Shown here piece by piece: positions 8,402-15,683 of a stretch of 26,997 nucleotides of DNA. Source of the DNA: JADGGV01 sp035715725. GTDB taxonomy: Bacteria > Gemmatimonadota > Gemmatimonadetes > Longimicrobiales > RSA9. The stretch spans positions 1 through 26,997 of the forward strand of contig DASTKT010000049.1 in the NCBI GenBank assembly GCA_035715725.1, read 5' to 3'. Position 1 is the stretch's first letter, and every line of letters starts with the position of its first letter. The translations under genes and the position numbers were made by a program. Below the pieces are notes generated by a model that had not been told where the DNA came from, did not search any database, and was given only the letters and a program-made list of their open reading frames with translations.

Positions 8402-9883
8402 TCAATTGGCGATGGCGGCGACCTGGGGCCGATTCTCCCTGCTGATGTCCAGCCGCGCCCGTCCGGTGACCTCGGCGCGCACCACGATGGCCCTGCGGAG
8501 GGCGCGGACCCCCACCACCCGGGTCCGCTCGACGTCGACCGTGAGCTTCGCGTCCTGGGAGATGTTGCGGTTGAGTCCCTTCAGGAGCTGCTCCTCGCCG
8601 TGGCGAAGGAGCCCGGCGGTGGGCCAGCGCGCCCGCCGGATAAGCTCTTCGCGCAGCCCCAGCTTCTTGAGCCACCCCAGCCGGTCCGCCAGGAGGTTCG
8701 CGCTCTCGACCTCGAAGTCCAGGTCGGGGACGTGCAGCTCACCGGTGGCCCCGTTGTACTGCGGCGTGCCGATGAGGTAGATCGTCCCGTCGAAGGCGCC
8801 GCGGACGCGCAGCTCCACGGCCAGGCGCCCCCGCCCGATGCCGTAGACCCTGACGCCATGGATCATGACGGCCTGCCCGGCCTTCTCGATCCGCTTCCCC
8901 TCCAGCGCCCTGGCCAGGAGCCGGCTGGCGGCGTCGTAGTCGAGCACGCCCTCCACGAGCACGTGGAAGCCGCCGTCGCCGCCGTCGCTCTTCCCGAGCG
9001 CGGGGAGCGGGACCGGCGCCGCCTCGGGGCGCGCCCCGGTCACGATGCGCGGCGCCGCCGTGAGCCTCACCGTGGCAACGAGCGTCGTCCCCTTGCCGGC
9101 GAGGGGCCCGAGCTGCACCGCCTGCGGGTTGATCCTGAGCCAGACGCTGTCGGTCAGGCGGATGGGACGCTGGAGCGCGCCCCACCACTTCTGGAATTTC
9201 GAGCGCAGGTCGACCGATGCCACGCGCTCATCGACCACGCCGCGGTGCTCCTCCAGCACCTGCTGCGCGGCGCCGATCACCTTGTCGGTGACATCGATCT
9301 TGAGGAACGTCACCCGGCACTGGTCGCGGTCGGCCTCGCTGAACGCCTCGACGGGTCGCACGGTGGTGCGGCTGCGAAGCCGCCAGGTCGAGGTGAGGCT
9401 GAGCACCGACGAGAGCTCCACCCGCGCTCGGGGCGCAGCCTCGTCGCCGGTGCCGCACGACCCGCTGACCTCCGGCGCCAGCGGCGGATCGTACCACCCT
9501 CGCCCCTGGTAGTGGATCACCGAGGCCATGCGGGCGGTGCTCCCGTCGATGGAGACGCGGAACGGATCGCGCCGCGCCGCGAAGGCGAAGTGCACCCGGG
9601 AGTTGCCCGGGAGCTCGTGGCGCGCGTCCAGGTCGCCGAAGCGGCGCGGCACCGCCTTCTCCAGCGCCGCGACCACGGGCGTGAGATCGTAGGTGATGGA
9701 GGCATCGATGATCGACGGCGGAAGCGTCGGCATGCTGTCGGCATCGGCGCTGAGGGCGGGCGCCGGCGCATCGATCTCCTCGCCCTTGCGTCCGCAGGCG
9801 AGGAGGCTGACGGCCGCGGCGAGCGACACCCAGCTCCTCACGGGCGATCGTTCAGACCGCGACGATCGGGGTGGCCTCGCCAT
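8402..9883 (-). CDS. DUF4403 family lipoprotein
   Basis: The protein has 493 residues. A basic N-region and hydrophobic stretch end in the lipobox SLLAC (Cys30). The body matches the DUF4403 pattern: LPPSIIDASITYDLTPVVAALEKAVP near residue 53 (shown by its PPSIIDASITYDL core), repeated beta-rich stretches, and alternating LRINPQAVQLG and VLVEGVLDYDAA blocks. Proteins of this group are probably lipid-binding tubular or BPI-like folds at the envelope; their role is unknown. The ATG at 9883 has GAGGAGG a few bases upstream, a strong ribosome binding site. That site is made of Glu codons in the relic tail of an AI-2E permease, and the start lies inside that relic in another frame. A GTG at 9841 is a weaker alternative that would still include the lipobox. 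It follows the OmpA-type gene on the same strand by 134 bp. Confidence 0.82.
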   Translation of the reverse strand: MARPPRSSRSERSPVRSWVSLAAAVSLLACGRKGEEIDAPAPALSADADSMPTLPPSIIDASITYDLTPVVAALEKAVPRRFGDLDARHELPGNSRVHFAFAARRDPFRVSIDGSTARMASVIHYQGRGWYDPPLAPEVSGSCGTGDEAAPRARVELSSVLSLTSTWRLRSRTTVRPVEAFSEADRDQCRVTFLKIDVTDKVIGAAQQVLEEHRGVVDERVASVDLRSKFQKWWGALQRPIRLTDSVWLRINPQAVQLGPLAGKGTTLVATVRLTAAPRIVTGARPEAAPVPLPALGKSDGGDGGFHVLVEGVLDYDAASRLLARALEGKRIEKAGQAVMIHGVRVYGIGRGRLAVELRVRGAFDGTIYLIGTPQYNGATGELHVPDLDFEVESANLLADRLGWLKKLGLREELIRRARWPTAGLLRHGEEQLLKGLNRNISQDAKLTVDVERTRVVGVRALRRAIVVRAEVTGRARLDISRENRPQVAAIAN

Positions 9884-10010
9884 CGTCTTCCTCCTCGTAC
9901 ACGCTATCGGCTACCACGCCCTGCCCATCGAGCAGCCTGACCGGCACGATCACCGTCGCCAGCAGCGCGACGGCGACCATCAGGCCCAGGAAGCCGAAGC
10001 GGAGGGATCC
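9852..10010 (-). pseudogene. Relic of a second AI-2E permease: C-terminal ~50 codons only
   Basis: Read on the minus strand, this stretch encodes SLRFGFLGLMVAVALLATV, then IVPVRLLDGQGVVADSVYE, an acidic tail and a TGA at 9852-9854. It aligns without gaps to the end of the AI-2E permease at 5505-6830 (FGFLGLMVAVPLLATVIVP and so on). At DNA level 9942-9998 and 5586-5642 are identical at 56 of 57 bases. Homology stops near 10000-10010, right at the stop codon of the OmpA-type gene, so the rest of the copy was lost or never came. No start codon remains. The acidic tail codons now form the ribosome binding site of the DUF4403 gene. Confidence 0.85.
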
Positions 10011-10017
10011 CTCGATC

Positions 10018-10686
10018 TCACCTGCTCCCGGTCTTCACCTGGCGGCGGAACGCCTCATCCGCGTAGATCGCGACCTCGACGCGCCGGTTCTGGTGCCGGC
10101 CGGCGTCGGTCTCGTTCCCGGCTACGGGTTCGGTAGAGCCCCGGCCGACGGTGCCCAGGCGGGCTCGATCGATGCCCTCCGTGGCGATGAAGGCGGCCGC
10201 GGACTGTGCACGACGCTCGGACAGGGCCTGGTTGTAGGTGGCCGTGCCCCGCGCGTCGGTGTGACCGACGATCATGGCCCGGGTCTGCGGATACTTCGCC
10301 AGGCTCGCCGAAAACCGAGTGAGGGCCTGGCGCGCCGCCGGCAGGATCTGCTCCGAGTCGTACGCGAAGAGCAGCCCCTCGGGGAAGGTCACCGCAATGC
10401 CTTCCCCGACGCGTTGAACCGTGGCGCCGGGAAGCTCGTACGCCAGCTCCTTGGCCTGCTGGTCCATCTGATGGCCGATGATCGCACCGGCGGCCCCACC
10501 GATGACCGCACCGATGATGGCGCCGCGCACCGTCGATCCGGTGACCTTGCCGACCACCCCGCCCGCCACCGCGCCGGCGCCCGCGCCGATCGCCGCGCCT
10601 TTCTCCTTGCGGTTGAGCGACGCACAGCCGGCCGCGAACGGTAGCAGGGCGGCCAACGCTAGCAGAGCTCTCGTGGAACGTCTCAT
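10018..10686 (-). CDS. OmpA-family lipoprotein with glycine zipper
   Basis: The protein has 222 residues. The signal peptide ends in the lipobox FAAGC (Cys21). Residues ~30-72 are a glycine-zipper segment (repeated GAGAG, GGVVG, GAIIGAVIGGAAGAIIG), often forming membrane-inserted helices. The OmpA C-terminal domain follows (~95-210), with GHTDARGTATYNQALSERRA: Asp144 and an Arg at 158/159 are the positions that bind diaminopimelate in peptidoglycan, and GRGSTEPVAGN ... NRRVEV completes the domain. It should tie the outer membrane to the cell wall, as in the YiaD/OmpA-like lipoproteins. The ATG at 10686 is preceded by GAGAGGGG. The gene ends 8 bp before the AI-2E relic. A possible minus-strand promoter (TTGACA, 17 bp, CATTCT) lies at 10926-10954, with a ~230-base leader. 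Confidence 0.9.
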   Translation of the reverse strand: MRRSTRALLALAALLPFAAGCASLNRKEKGAAIGAGAGAVAGGVVGKVTGSTVRGAIIGAVIGGAAGAIIGHQMDQQAKELAYELPGATVQRVGEGIAVTFPEGLLFAYDSEQILPAARQALTRFSASLAKYPQTRAMIVGHTDARGTATYNQALSERRAQSAAAFIATEGIDRARLGTVGRGSTEPVAGNETDAGRHQNRRVEVAIYADEAFRRQVKTGSR

Positions 10687-10925
10687 GGGATCCCCTCTCG
10701 TTCCTGCGGGACGAGCATGCTCGTCCAGCGCGCGAGCCCGGCCTCGGTGGCCCGGCTCCCCACGCTCGAGCCCGCAGCTATGACTGGATGGCGTGGTTGC
10801 CGTCCAGAGTCGCCGCCCCCTCCTCTCCCGTCGCCGGGTGACAGATCGCCGGAACGGTCTCCCATGGCGGACCTCTCCGATGGCGAGGAGGCTGCGGCGT
10901 CGGCCGATGGGTTCGACGTGCCCGG

Positions 10926-10970
10926 AGAATGCCGCACTTAACTTAACTTGTCAAGTACAGCGGTGATATT
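10926..10970. promoter_or_regulatory. AT-rich divergent promoter region
   Basis: This short AT-rich stretch stands out from the surrounding GC-rich DNA. On the minus strand TTGACA (10949-10954) and CATTCT (10926-10931) are 17 bp apart and point to the OmpA-type gene. On the plus strand TTAACT (10943-10948) and GATATT (10965-10970) are 16 bp apart and point to the Xre-type regulator. ACTTGTCAAGT (10947-10957) is a near-palindrome and TTAACT occurs twice in tandem, so a regulator may bind here. The -10 boxes are imperfect. Confidence 0.5.
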
Positions 10971-11040
10971 GCGCAGAAATCCGTGGTTAATTAACTTCTA
11001 GCAGTTGACCGAAGGCAGGGCTGCCCCCGAGGAGGTCGGA

Positions 11041-11904
11041 GTGGATGTCTCCCTGGTGATCCGGCGGCGGCTGGACGAGCTCGGGTTGGATCAGAAGGAC
11101 CTCGCCCGCGCGGCGAACGTGACCGAGTCCTACGTCTCCCAGCTGCTGACGCGGCGCAAGGCGCCGCCCGTGCCGAGCCGCACGGATATCTACGAGCGGA
11201 TGGAGGCGTTCCTGAAGCTGCCGGCCGGCGACCTGGCGAGGCTTGCCGACGTCCAGCGGAAGGCGGAGCTGAAGCGGGCGCTGGGCGAGGCGCCGACGCC
11301 GCTGTTCCACGAGGTCCGCGACCTGATCCTACGCAAGTGCAATCGGGACAAGGTGCGGGCCGTGCGCGCGGTCTTCGACAAGCAGCCGTTCGGCGAGCTG
11401 GAGCGGCTGGTCACGCAGAAGCTGCTGGACGTGGCCAAATGGGTGGCGACGGAGGAGATGGACGACGCCTACTGGCTGCGCATGGTGGCCCAGGAAAGCG
11501 GGCGGACGCAGGAAGAGATGCGGGCCGTGGTCCTGGAGTTCCTGGAGACGGACATCTTCGGGATTTCCGGCGGGGAGCACGTCTCGTTCCTGGAGCCGCT
11601 GATCGAGTCGTGGGACATCGATCTGGCCACGTTCGATCTGACGATCGTGCTCAACCACCCGGTGGCCCCCGGGCACGTAAAGCAGTTTGGGTTCGTCGAG
11701 AGGGAGCCCGAGGAGGTCGTGCTCGAGGAGGGGCTGAAGGAATTCCTGGCCGACCCGCGCCTCAGCGGCAGCGCGACGGAGGAGGAGGTGGAGTTCCTGA
11801 AGAGGCTGAGGTTCAAGGGGAAGCGTCCGACGGCCCTGTTCTACTACCGGGAGCTACAGAACCTCCGCGACCCTCTCCACTTCCGGCCGCCGCCGTCCGG
11901 ATGA
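11041..11904 (+). CDS. Xre-type helix-turn-helix regulator
   Basis: The protein has 287 residues from the GTG at 11041, which follows GAGGAGG with a 5-base gap; a TTG at 11005 would add 12 residues but has no such site. An HTH domain of the Xre/Cro type fills residues ~3-65: IRRRLDELGLDQKDLARAANV then TESYVSQLLTRRKAP, the recognition-helix region. The remaining ~220 residues are helical and acidic and end in the pattern FLKRLRFKGKRPTALFYYRELQNLRDPLHF, a probable effector or oligomerisation part that I cannot assign. It is probably a transcription factor. It lies beside the divergent promoter at 10926-10970, so it may control itself and the OmpA-type gene, and it precedes the small gene at 12007 by 102 bp. 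Confidence 0.8.
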   Translation: MDVSLVIRRRLDELGLDQKDLARAANVTESYVSQLLTRRKAPPVPSRTDIYERMEAFLKLPAGDLARLADVQRKAELKRALGEAPTPLFHEVRDLILRKCNRDKVRAVRAVFDKQPFGELERLVTQKLLDVAKWVATEEMDDAYWLRMVAQESGRTQEEMRAVVLEFLETDIFGISGGEHVSFLEPLIESWDIDLATFDLTIVLNHPVAPGHVKQFGFVEREPEEVVLEEGLKEFLADPRLSGSATEEEVEFLKRLRFKGKRPTALFYYRELQNLRDPLHFRPPPSG

Positions 11905-11970
11905 CGGGGCACGGGCCCGGCAAGGTGCTGTCCGGGTGTCACGACGATCGCACGATCACCGTCCGAGCGA

Positions 11971-11984
11971 GACATCTCGATGTC
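11971..11984. promoter_or_regulatory. Short palindrome before the 92-aa gene
   Basis: GACATC and GATGTC flank a 2-base centre, 23 bases upstream of the start at 12007. It may be an operator or a small leader hairpin. With six-base arms it could also be chance. Confidence 0.3.
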
Positions 11985-12006
11985 GCGTTCTTCCCGTGGA
12001 GGCATC

Positions 12007-12285
12007 ATGTCCGATCGGATCGAACCTCGCCCGCCCTTGTCGACGGCGGACGCCATCCGTGTGCTTCACGAGCTCTACGAGCTGAGGAAGAAGGAGATGG
12101 GCGGGCTGCGGCGCCACCTGGGGTTCCCGGTCCTGTCGGAGGCGCCATCCCGGAGCGGATCCCAGAGCGGTTGCCTCGACCCGGAGGACGGGGCGCACGC
12201 GAACCCGGGCGAGGAGGGCGCCGGGAGCCGGCAGGCGCAGGAGGCGATCCGGGCGTGGGAGTCAGAGGGTGGGAAGGTCGCTTAG
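12007..12285 (+). CDS. Small unknown protein, 92 aa
   Basis: I do not recognise this protein. The ATG at 12007 follows GTGGAGGCATC, a good ribosome binding site. Residues ~10-45 look like an amphipathic helix pair (LSTADAIRVLHELYELRKKE, then MGGLRRHLGFP); the second half is Gly/Ser/Glu-rich and probably disordered. There is no signal peptide or membrane segment. It lies between the Xre-type regulator and the DUF1003 gene, all on the plus strand with gaps of about 100 and 80 bp. The N-terminal helix with its ribosome binding site favours a true gene. Confidence 0.55.
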   Translation: MSDRIEPRPPLSTADAIRVLHELYELRKKEMGGLRRHLGFPVLSEAPSRSGSQSGCLDPEDGAHANPGEEGAGSRQAQEAIRAWESEGGKVA

Positions 12286-12367
12286 CCGGGGATGGCCCGG
12301 CGGGGGCGTGGGGCGCCGGGATCCGGCTGTGTAGGGCGCGCATCATCTCGTCACCTGGATCGCCACC

Positions 12368-12967
12368 ATGAGCGTCGAGCCGCAGGAGCTGGCGAAGCGA
12401 GTTCTCCGTAGGGAGTGGAGTAACCTCTCCCCGAGCGAGAGGCGGGTGATCGAGCACGTGCTCCATCGCGCGCCCATCACGCGGGACACCAACGAGGAGT
12501 TCCGCGAGGCGCGCACGTTCTCGGCGCGAGCGGCCGACGGGATCGCGGCGTTCGGCGGCTCGTGGGCGTTCGTGCTCGGCTTCATCGCCTGCCTCGCGGC
12601 GTGGATCGGCCTGAACTCGCTCGTCCTCGCACGCGCCCGCGCGGCCTTCGATCCCTTCCCGTACATCCTGTTGAACCTCTTCCTCTCCATGATGGCCGCC
12701 CTGCAGGCGCCCATCATCCTGATGTCGCAGAATCGGCACAACACGAAGGACCGGCTCGACGCCGCGCATGACTACGAGGTCAACCTGAAGTCGGAGATCG
12801 AGATCCGGGGCTTGCACGAGAAGCTCGACGCCCTGCGCGAGCGAGACTGGGCCGAGCTGGTCCTCATGCAGCAGCAGCAAATCCGGCTTCTGGAGCAGCT
12901 CCTCGCGGCACGCCCGCCGGTCCGAGCCGGCGCGCCGCCGGCTGAGGGATCGGCCGGGGGCGCGTGA
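12368..12967 (+). CDS. DUF1003 family membrane protein
   Basis: The protein has 199 residues and two membrane helices, ~62-86 (WAFVLGFIACLAAWIGLNSL) and ~97-119, separated by the family block FDPFPYILLNLFLSMMAALQ. It continues APIILMSQNRHNTKDR and HDYEVNLKSEIEIRGLHEKLD, which are the most conserved parts of DUF1003. The N-terminal ~55 residues are soluble. The C-terminal part is a coiled coil ending in a short Pro/Ala/Gly tail. DUF1003 proteins sit in the inner membrane; their function is not established, though some are next to cyclic-nucleotide or stress genes. The ATG at 12368 lacks a strong ribosome binding site. The L,D-transpeptidase gene follows 40 bp later. Confidence 0.92.
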   Translation: MSVEPQELAKRVLRREWSNLSPSERRVIEHVLHRAPITRDTNEEFREARTFSARAADGIAAFGGSWAFVLGFIACLAAWIGLNSLVLARARAAFDPFPYILLNLFLSMMAALQAPIILMSQNRHNTKDRLDAAHDYEVNLKSEIEIRGLHEKLDALRERDWAELVLMQQQQIRLLEQLLAARPPVRAGAPPAEGSAGGA

Positions 12968-13007
12968 CGCTCCGGTCCGCCACGAAGACGATGGATGGGA
13001 GACACTC

Positions 13008-14747
13008 ATGAAGCGGCGCAACGGAAAGCGGTGCGAGCTCGCCCTCGGCGCGCTGCTGCTCCCGCTCGGCCTGGGCCTGGCGGGGTGCGGCGGCCACGGC
13101 GCGAACGAGCGCGACCGTGGAGTGCTGCGGCGCGTGGCGGCGCTGCTCGCGAGCGTGCCGCGTGAGTCGATCGTGCGCCTGTCTGCCGCCGACACGCTGC
13201 ACGTGAGCGCATCGACGAGTCGCTTCTACCGCTGGCGCCTGTACCGGAGCGCCTGGACCGACGGGGAGACGCTGCTCCCGCAGGGCGAGCAGCTCTACGC
13301 GGCGATCGGGCGCGCTCGGGACGACGGCCTGGACCCACGCTCGTATGGCTGGGACCTGGCGCACGAGATGGTGGTGCGCCTCGACTCGACAACGCTGAGC
13401 GACGAGCGGAGGGCGGCGCTGCTGGGGGAGTTGGATCTCGTCCTCACGGAGGGGTTCAGCCGCTATGCCCGTGACCTGATCCAGGGGACGGTCGACCCGA
13501 GGAAGGGCGGCCTGGACTGGCGTATCCCCCGCGATACCACGCTCGAGGAGGACGTCCTCAAGGCGGTGCGCACCGAGGCGGCCGATCGCGTCGTGGCGCG
13601 CCTGCGGCCCGCCGTGCCGTACTATGGCCGGCTCGTACGGGCGCTGGCGCGCTACCGTGCCGTGGAGGCGGGCGGCGGCTGGCCGCAGGTGCCGGCGCCG
13701 GAGCGCCCCGTGCGACCGGGCCGTGCCGGCGGAGCGACGCTGGTCGCGTTGCGCCGGCGCCTGCTGGTAGCCGATGACACGGGCGAGTCCCGGCTCGCGC
13801 GCTACGGCGAGGCGCATCCCGACCTCTTCGACGACAGCCTGCATGCCGCACTCGCGCACTTCCAGAGCCGCAACGCCATAGACGAGGACGGCGCGCTGGG
13901 CGCGAACACGCTCCGGGAGCTGAACCACAGCGTCCAGGACCGGATCGCCGACCTGCGGCTGAGCCTGGACCGCTGGCGCTGGCTGCCGCGCGAGCTGGGC
14001 AAGCGCTACATCGTCGTGAACGTGGCCGGCTTCGAGCTGGAGATGATCGAGGACGGCAGGCCGATGGAGATCATGAACGTCGTGGTCGGGAAGGAGGGCT
14101 GGGATACGCCCATCTTCTCCGACACCATGGAGTCCCTGATCGTGAACCCGTCCTGGAACGTGCCGGTGTCCATCGCGAGGGCGGAGGTGCTCCCCGCGCT
14201 GCGGCGCGACCCGGGCTACCTCCACGCCCATCACTTCGACGTGGTGAAGGGCGAGCGCGTCGTGGACGCGTCCACGGTGGACCTCTCGAGGGCGGGCACG
14301 TACCGGTTCCGGCAGCGGCCGGGCCCGGACAACGCGCTCGGCCGGCTGAAGTTCATGCTCCCGAACAACGACAACATCTACCTGCACGACACACCGGCGG
14401 GGCAGCTCTTCTCGCGCACCGACCGCGCGTTCAGCCACGGCTGTATCCGCGTGGAAAGGCCGCAGGAGCTGGCCCGTGCCCTGCTGCGGCGCGTCACCGA
14501 CACGCCGCCGGAGGGGCTGGACGCGATCCTCGCCGGGGGCGCGGAGACGACGATCCGGTTCCGCGAGGGCGTGCCGGTCTACATCCTCTACTTCACGGCA
14601 TGGGTCGACGAGGACGGCACCGTGCGCTTCCTGCACGACGTGTACGGCCGCGACGAGGAGCTCGAGCCGGAGCGGCAGCGGAAGCTGGAGCATCCCGCGC
14701 CCGCGGGTCGGGTGGCGGCCGGGTCCGCGGACGTCCCTCCGCGATGA
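13008..14747 (+). CDS. L,D-transpeptidase lipoprotein (YcbB/LdtD-like)
   Basis: The protein has 579 residues. The signal peptide ends in the lipobox GLAGC (Cys27), which is unusual for YcbB-type enzymes, so it is probably membrane-anchored. The N-terminal ~300 residues contain a YcbB-like scaffold and a peptidoglycan-binding-like segment (HAALAHFQSRNAIDEDGALG then ANTLRELN). The YkuD catalytic domain follows, with the family pattern NPSWNVPVSIARAEVLPALR and the catalytic SHGCIRVERP, giving His477 and Cys479. It cross-links peptidoglycan between diaminopimelate residues or attaches proteins to it, a resistance route to beta-lactams and envelope stress. The ATG at 13008 follows GGGAGACACTC. The stop overlaps an ATG at 14744, but in a frame that closes after 36 codons. 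It is close to the DUF1003 gene and the signalling operon. Confidence 0.93.
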   Translation: MKRRNGKRCELALGALLLPLGLGLAGCGGHGANERDRGVLRRVAALLASVPRESIVRLSAADTLHVSASTSRFYRWRLYRSAWTDGETLLPQGEQLYAAIGRARDDGLDPRSYGWDLAHEMVVRLDSTTLSDERRAALLGELDLVLTEGFSRYARDLIQGTVDPRKGGLDWRIPRDTTLEEDVLKAVRTEAADRVVARLRPAVPYYGRLVRALARYRAVEAGGGWPQVPAPERPVRPGRAGGATLVALRRRLLVADDTGESRLARYGEAHPDLFDDSLHAALAHFQSRNAIDEDGALGANTLRELNHSVQDRIADLRLSLDRWRWLPRELGKRYIVVNVAGFELEMIEDGRPMEIMNVVVGKEGWDTPIFSDTMESLIVNPSWNVPVSIARAEVLPALRRDPGYLHAHHFDVVKGERVVDASTVDLSRAGTYRFRQRPGPDNALGRLKFMLPNNDNIYLHDTPAGQLFSRTDRAFSHGCIRVERPQELARALLRRVTDTPPEGLDAILAGGAETTIRFREGVPVYILYFTAWVDEDGTVRFLHDVYGRDEELEPERQRKLEHPAPAGRVAAGSADVPPR

Positions 14748-14799
14748 GCACGCCGCCGCGCGCGCGGCCGCGTACGGCACCGCCGCCACCGATCGGCGC

Positions 14800-15243
14800 G
14801 TGCTCGTCTCCACCGAGGCGGCGACCGCCGCCAGCATGGGCGCCCTCCTGCTGAGCGTCGCCGCCGTCGCCGTGCTCTGGCCACGGGTGCTCACGGTCCC
14901 CGTCGCCGCGCTCACGGCGTGGGTAGCCGTCGCGCTACTCGCCGAACGATACGTCCTCCGACGACGCGCGAGCGGGATGCCGCCGGTGCGGATCGCGTCG
15001 AAGCCGCCGACGGCCGCCACCGTGCCGGCCACGCCCGCGGAGGCTGGCGCACGACCGATCCCACAGGCACGGCCCGATCCCCCTGGCCGCGATGCGCGCT
15101 CACGAAATGGAGACTCGAAGACGTCGCCGGGCGCCGGAACCGCCACACGGGTGCGGTGGACCGGGTCCGCGAGCGCGCGGGCCGAGCCCCGGCCTCGTCC
15201 GGCCGTCCGGCAGACCTCAGCGAGCGGCACGGCATGGACATGA
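14800..15243 (+). CDS. Small two-helix membrane protein, unknown
   Basis: I do not recognise this protein. The reading frame that ends at the TGA 15241-15243 contains two good membrane helices: ASMGALLLSVAAVAVLWP and VPVAALTAWVAVALLAERYV followed by basic residues (LRRR). The last ~85 residues are Pro/Ala/Ser/Arg-rich and low in complexity. The start is uncertain: the GTG at 14800 and the ATG at 14836 both lack a ribosome binding site, and the ATG at 14744, which overlaps the transpeptidase stop, is in another frame. A frameshift in this stretch could explain that. Its stop overlaps the next start as ATGA (15240-15243), which supports translation and coupling to the next gene. Alternatively the helices may be a chance open frame. 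Confidence 0.45.
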   Translation: MLVSTEAATAASMGALLLSVAAVAVLWPRVLTVPVAALTAWVAVALLAERYVLRRRASGMPPVRIASKPPTAATVPATPAEAGARPIPQARPDPPGRDARSRNGDSKTSPGAGTATRVRWTGSASARAEPRPRPAVRQTSASGTAWT

Positions 15244-15683
15244 ACGGTCCCCCGCCGGGGGCGGACGACCTGGCACGTCGCCTGATCGAGCAGGAGGAGA
15301 GCGGGCGCGACGAAGCCGAGACGCTCGCGGCTGCCGTCGAGCGCGCCCTGCAGGCGCTCCGGCAGGAGCTGGTCCGACTGCTGGGTGCCGACGGGTTCTC
15401 GGCCCTCGAGGCGCGGGCCGTGGAGCTGGCACGACGCCGCTACTCGTTCCTCGGGGGCGGCGGGAACGGCGGGAGCCGCGCTGGTGCGTTGGACGAAGCC
15501 CGGGCGGGGCTCGCGGGGCGTGACCCGCGGGAGGCACGGGACGCACTCCAGGCGGTGTGCGCCCATCTCATCGGGCTGCTGTTCACGTTTCTCGGCGAGC
15601 AGCTCACCACGCATCTCGTCCACCTGGCACGGCCCGACCTTCCCGGCAAGGACCCGGAGAGTCGCGAGAGAGAGACACGATGA
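15240..15683 (+). CDS. Small helical protein, first clear gene of the KaiC-like/kinase operon
   Basis: The protein has 147 residues from the ATG at 15240; an ATG at 15234 is also possible. I do not recognise the family with certainty. It is acidic and helical: LARRLIEQEESGRDEAETLA, then VERALQALRQELVRLLGADGF, a Gly-rich loop (~residues 74-85), and a hydrophobic helix CAHLIGLLFTFLGEQLTTHL. It has no signal peptide. Both ends overlap neighbours by ATGA: the previous ORF at 15240-15243 and the KaiC-like gene at 15680-15683. Such overlap means translational coupling, so it should work with the ATPase and the histidine kinase, perhaps as a partner or adaptor. This role is inferred from position only. 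Confidence 0.7.
   Translation: MNGPPPGADDLARRLIEQEESGRDEAETLAAAVERALQALRQELVRLLGADGFSALEARAVELARRRYSFLGGGGNGGSRAGALDEARAGLAGRDPREARDALQAVCAHLIGLLFTFLGEQLTTHLVHLARPDLPGKDPESRERETR

Noticed and set aside
8312..9940. Plus-strand 542-codon frame opposite DUF4403
   Set aside because: Low-complexity shadow; the minus strand has a lipobox, ribosome binding site and DUF4403 pattern.
10683..10865. 60-codon frame whose TGA overlaps the OmpA-type ATG
   Set aside because: Ser/Gly/Pro-rich translation with a weak start; the overlap may be chance, although a leader peptide cannot be excluded.
12864..15623. Minus-strand open frame of 919 codons over the transpeptidase
   Set aside because: No domains and no start signal; the plus strand carries YkuD motifs and coupled genes.
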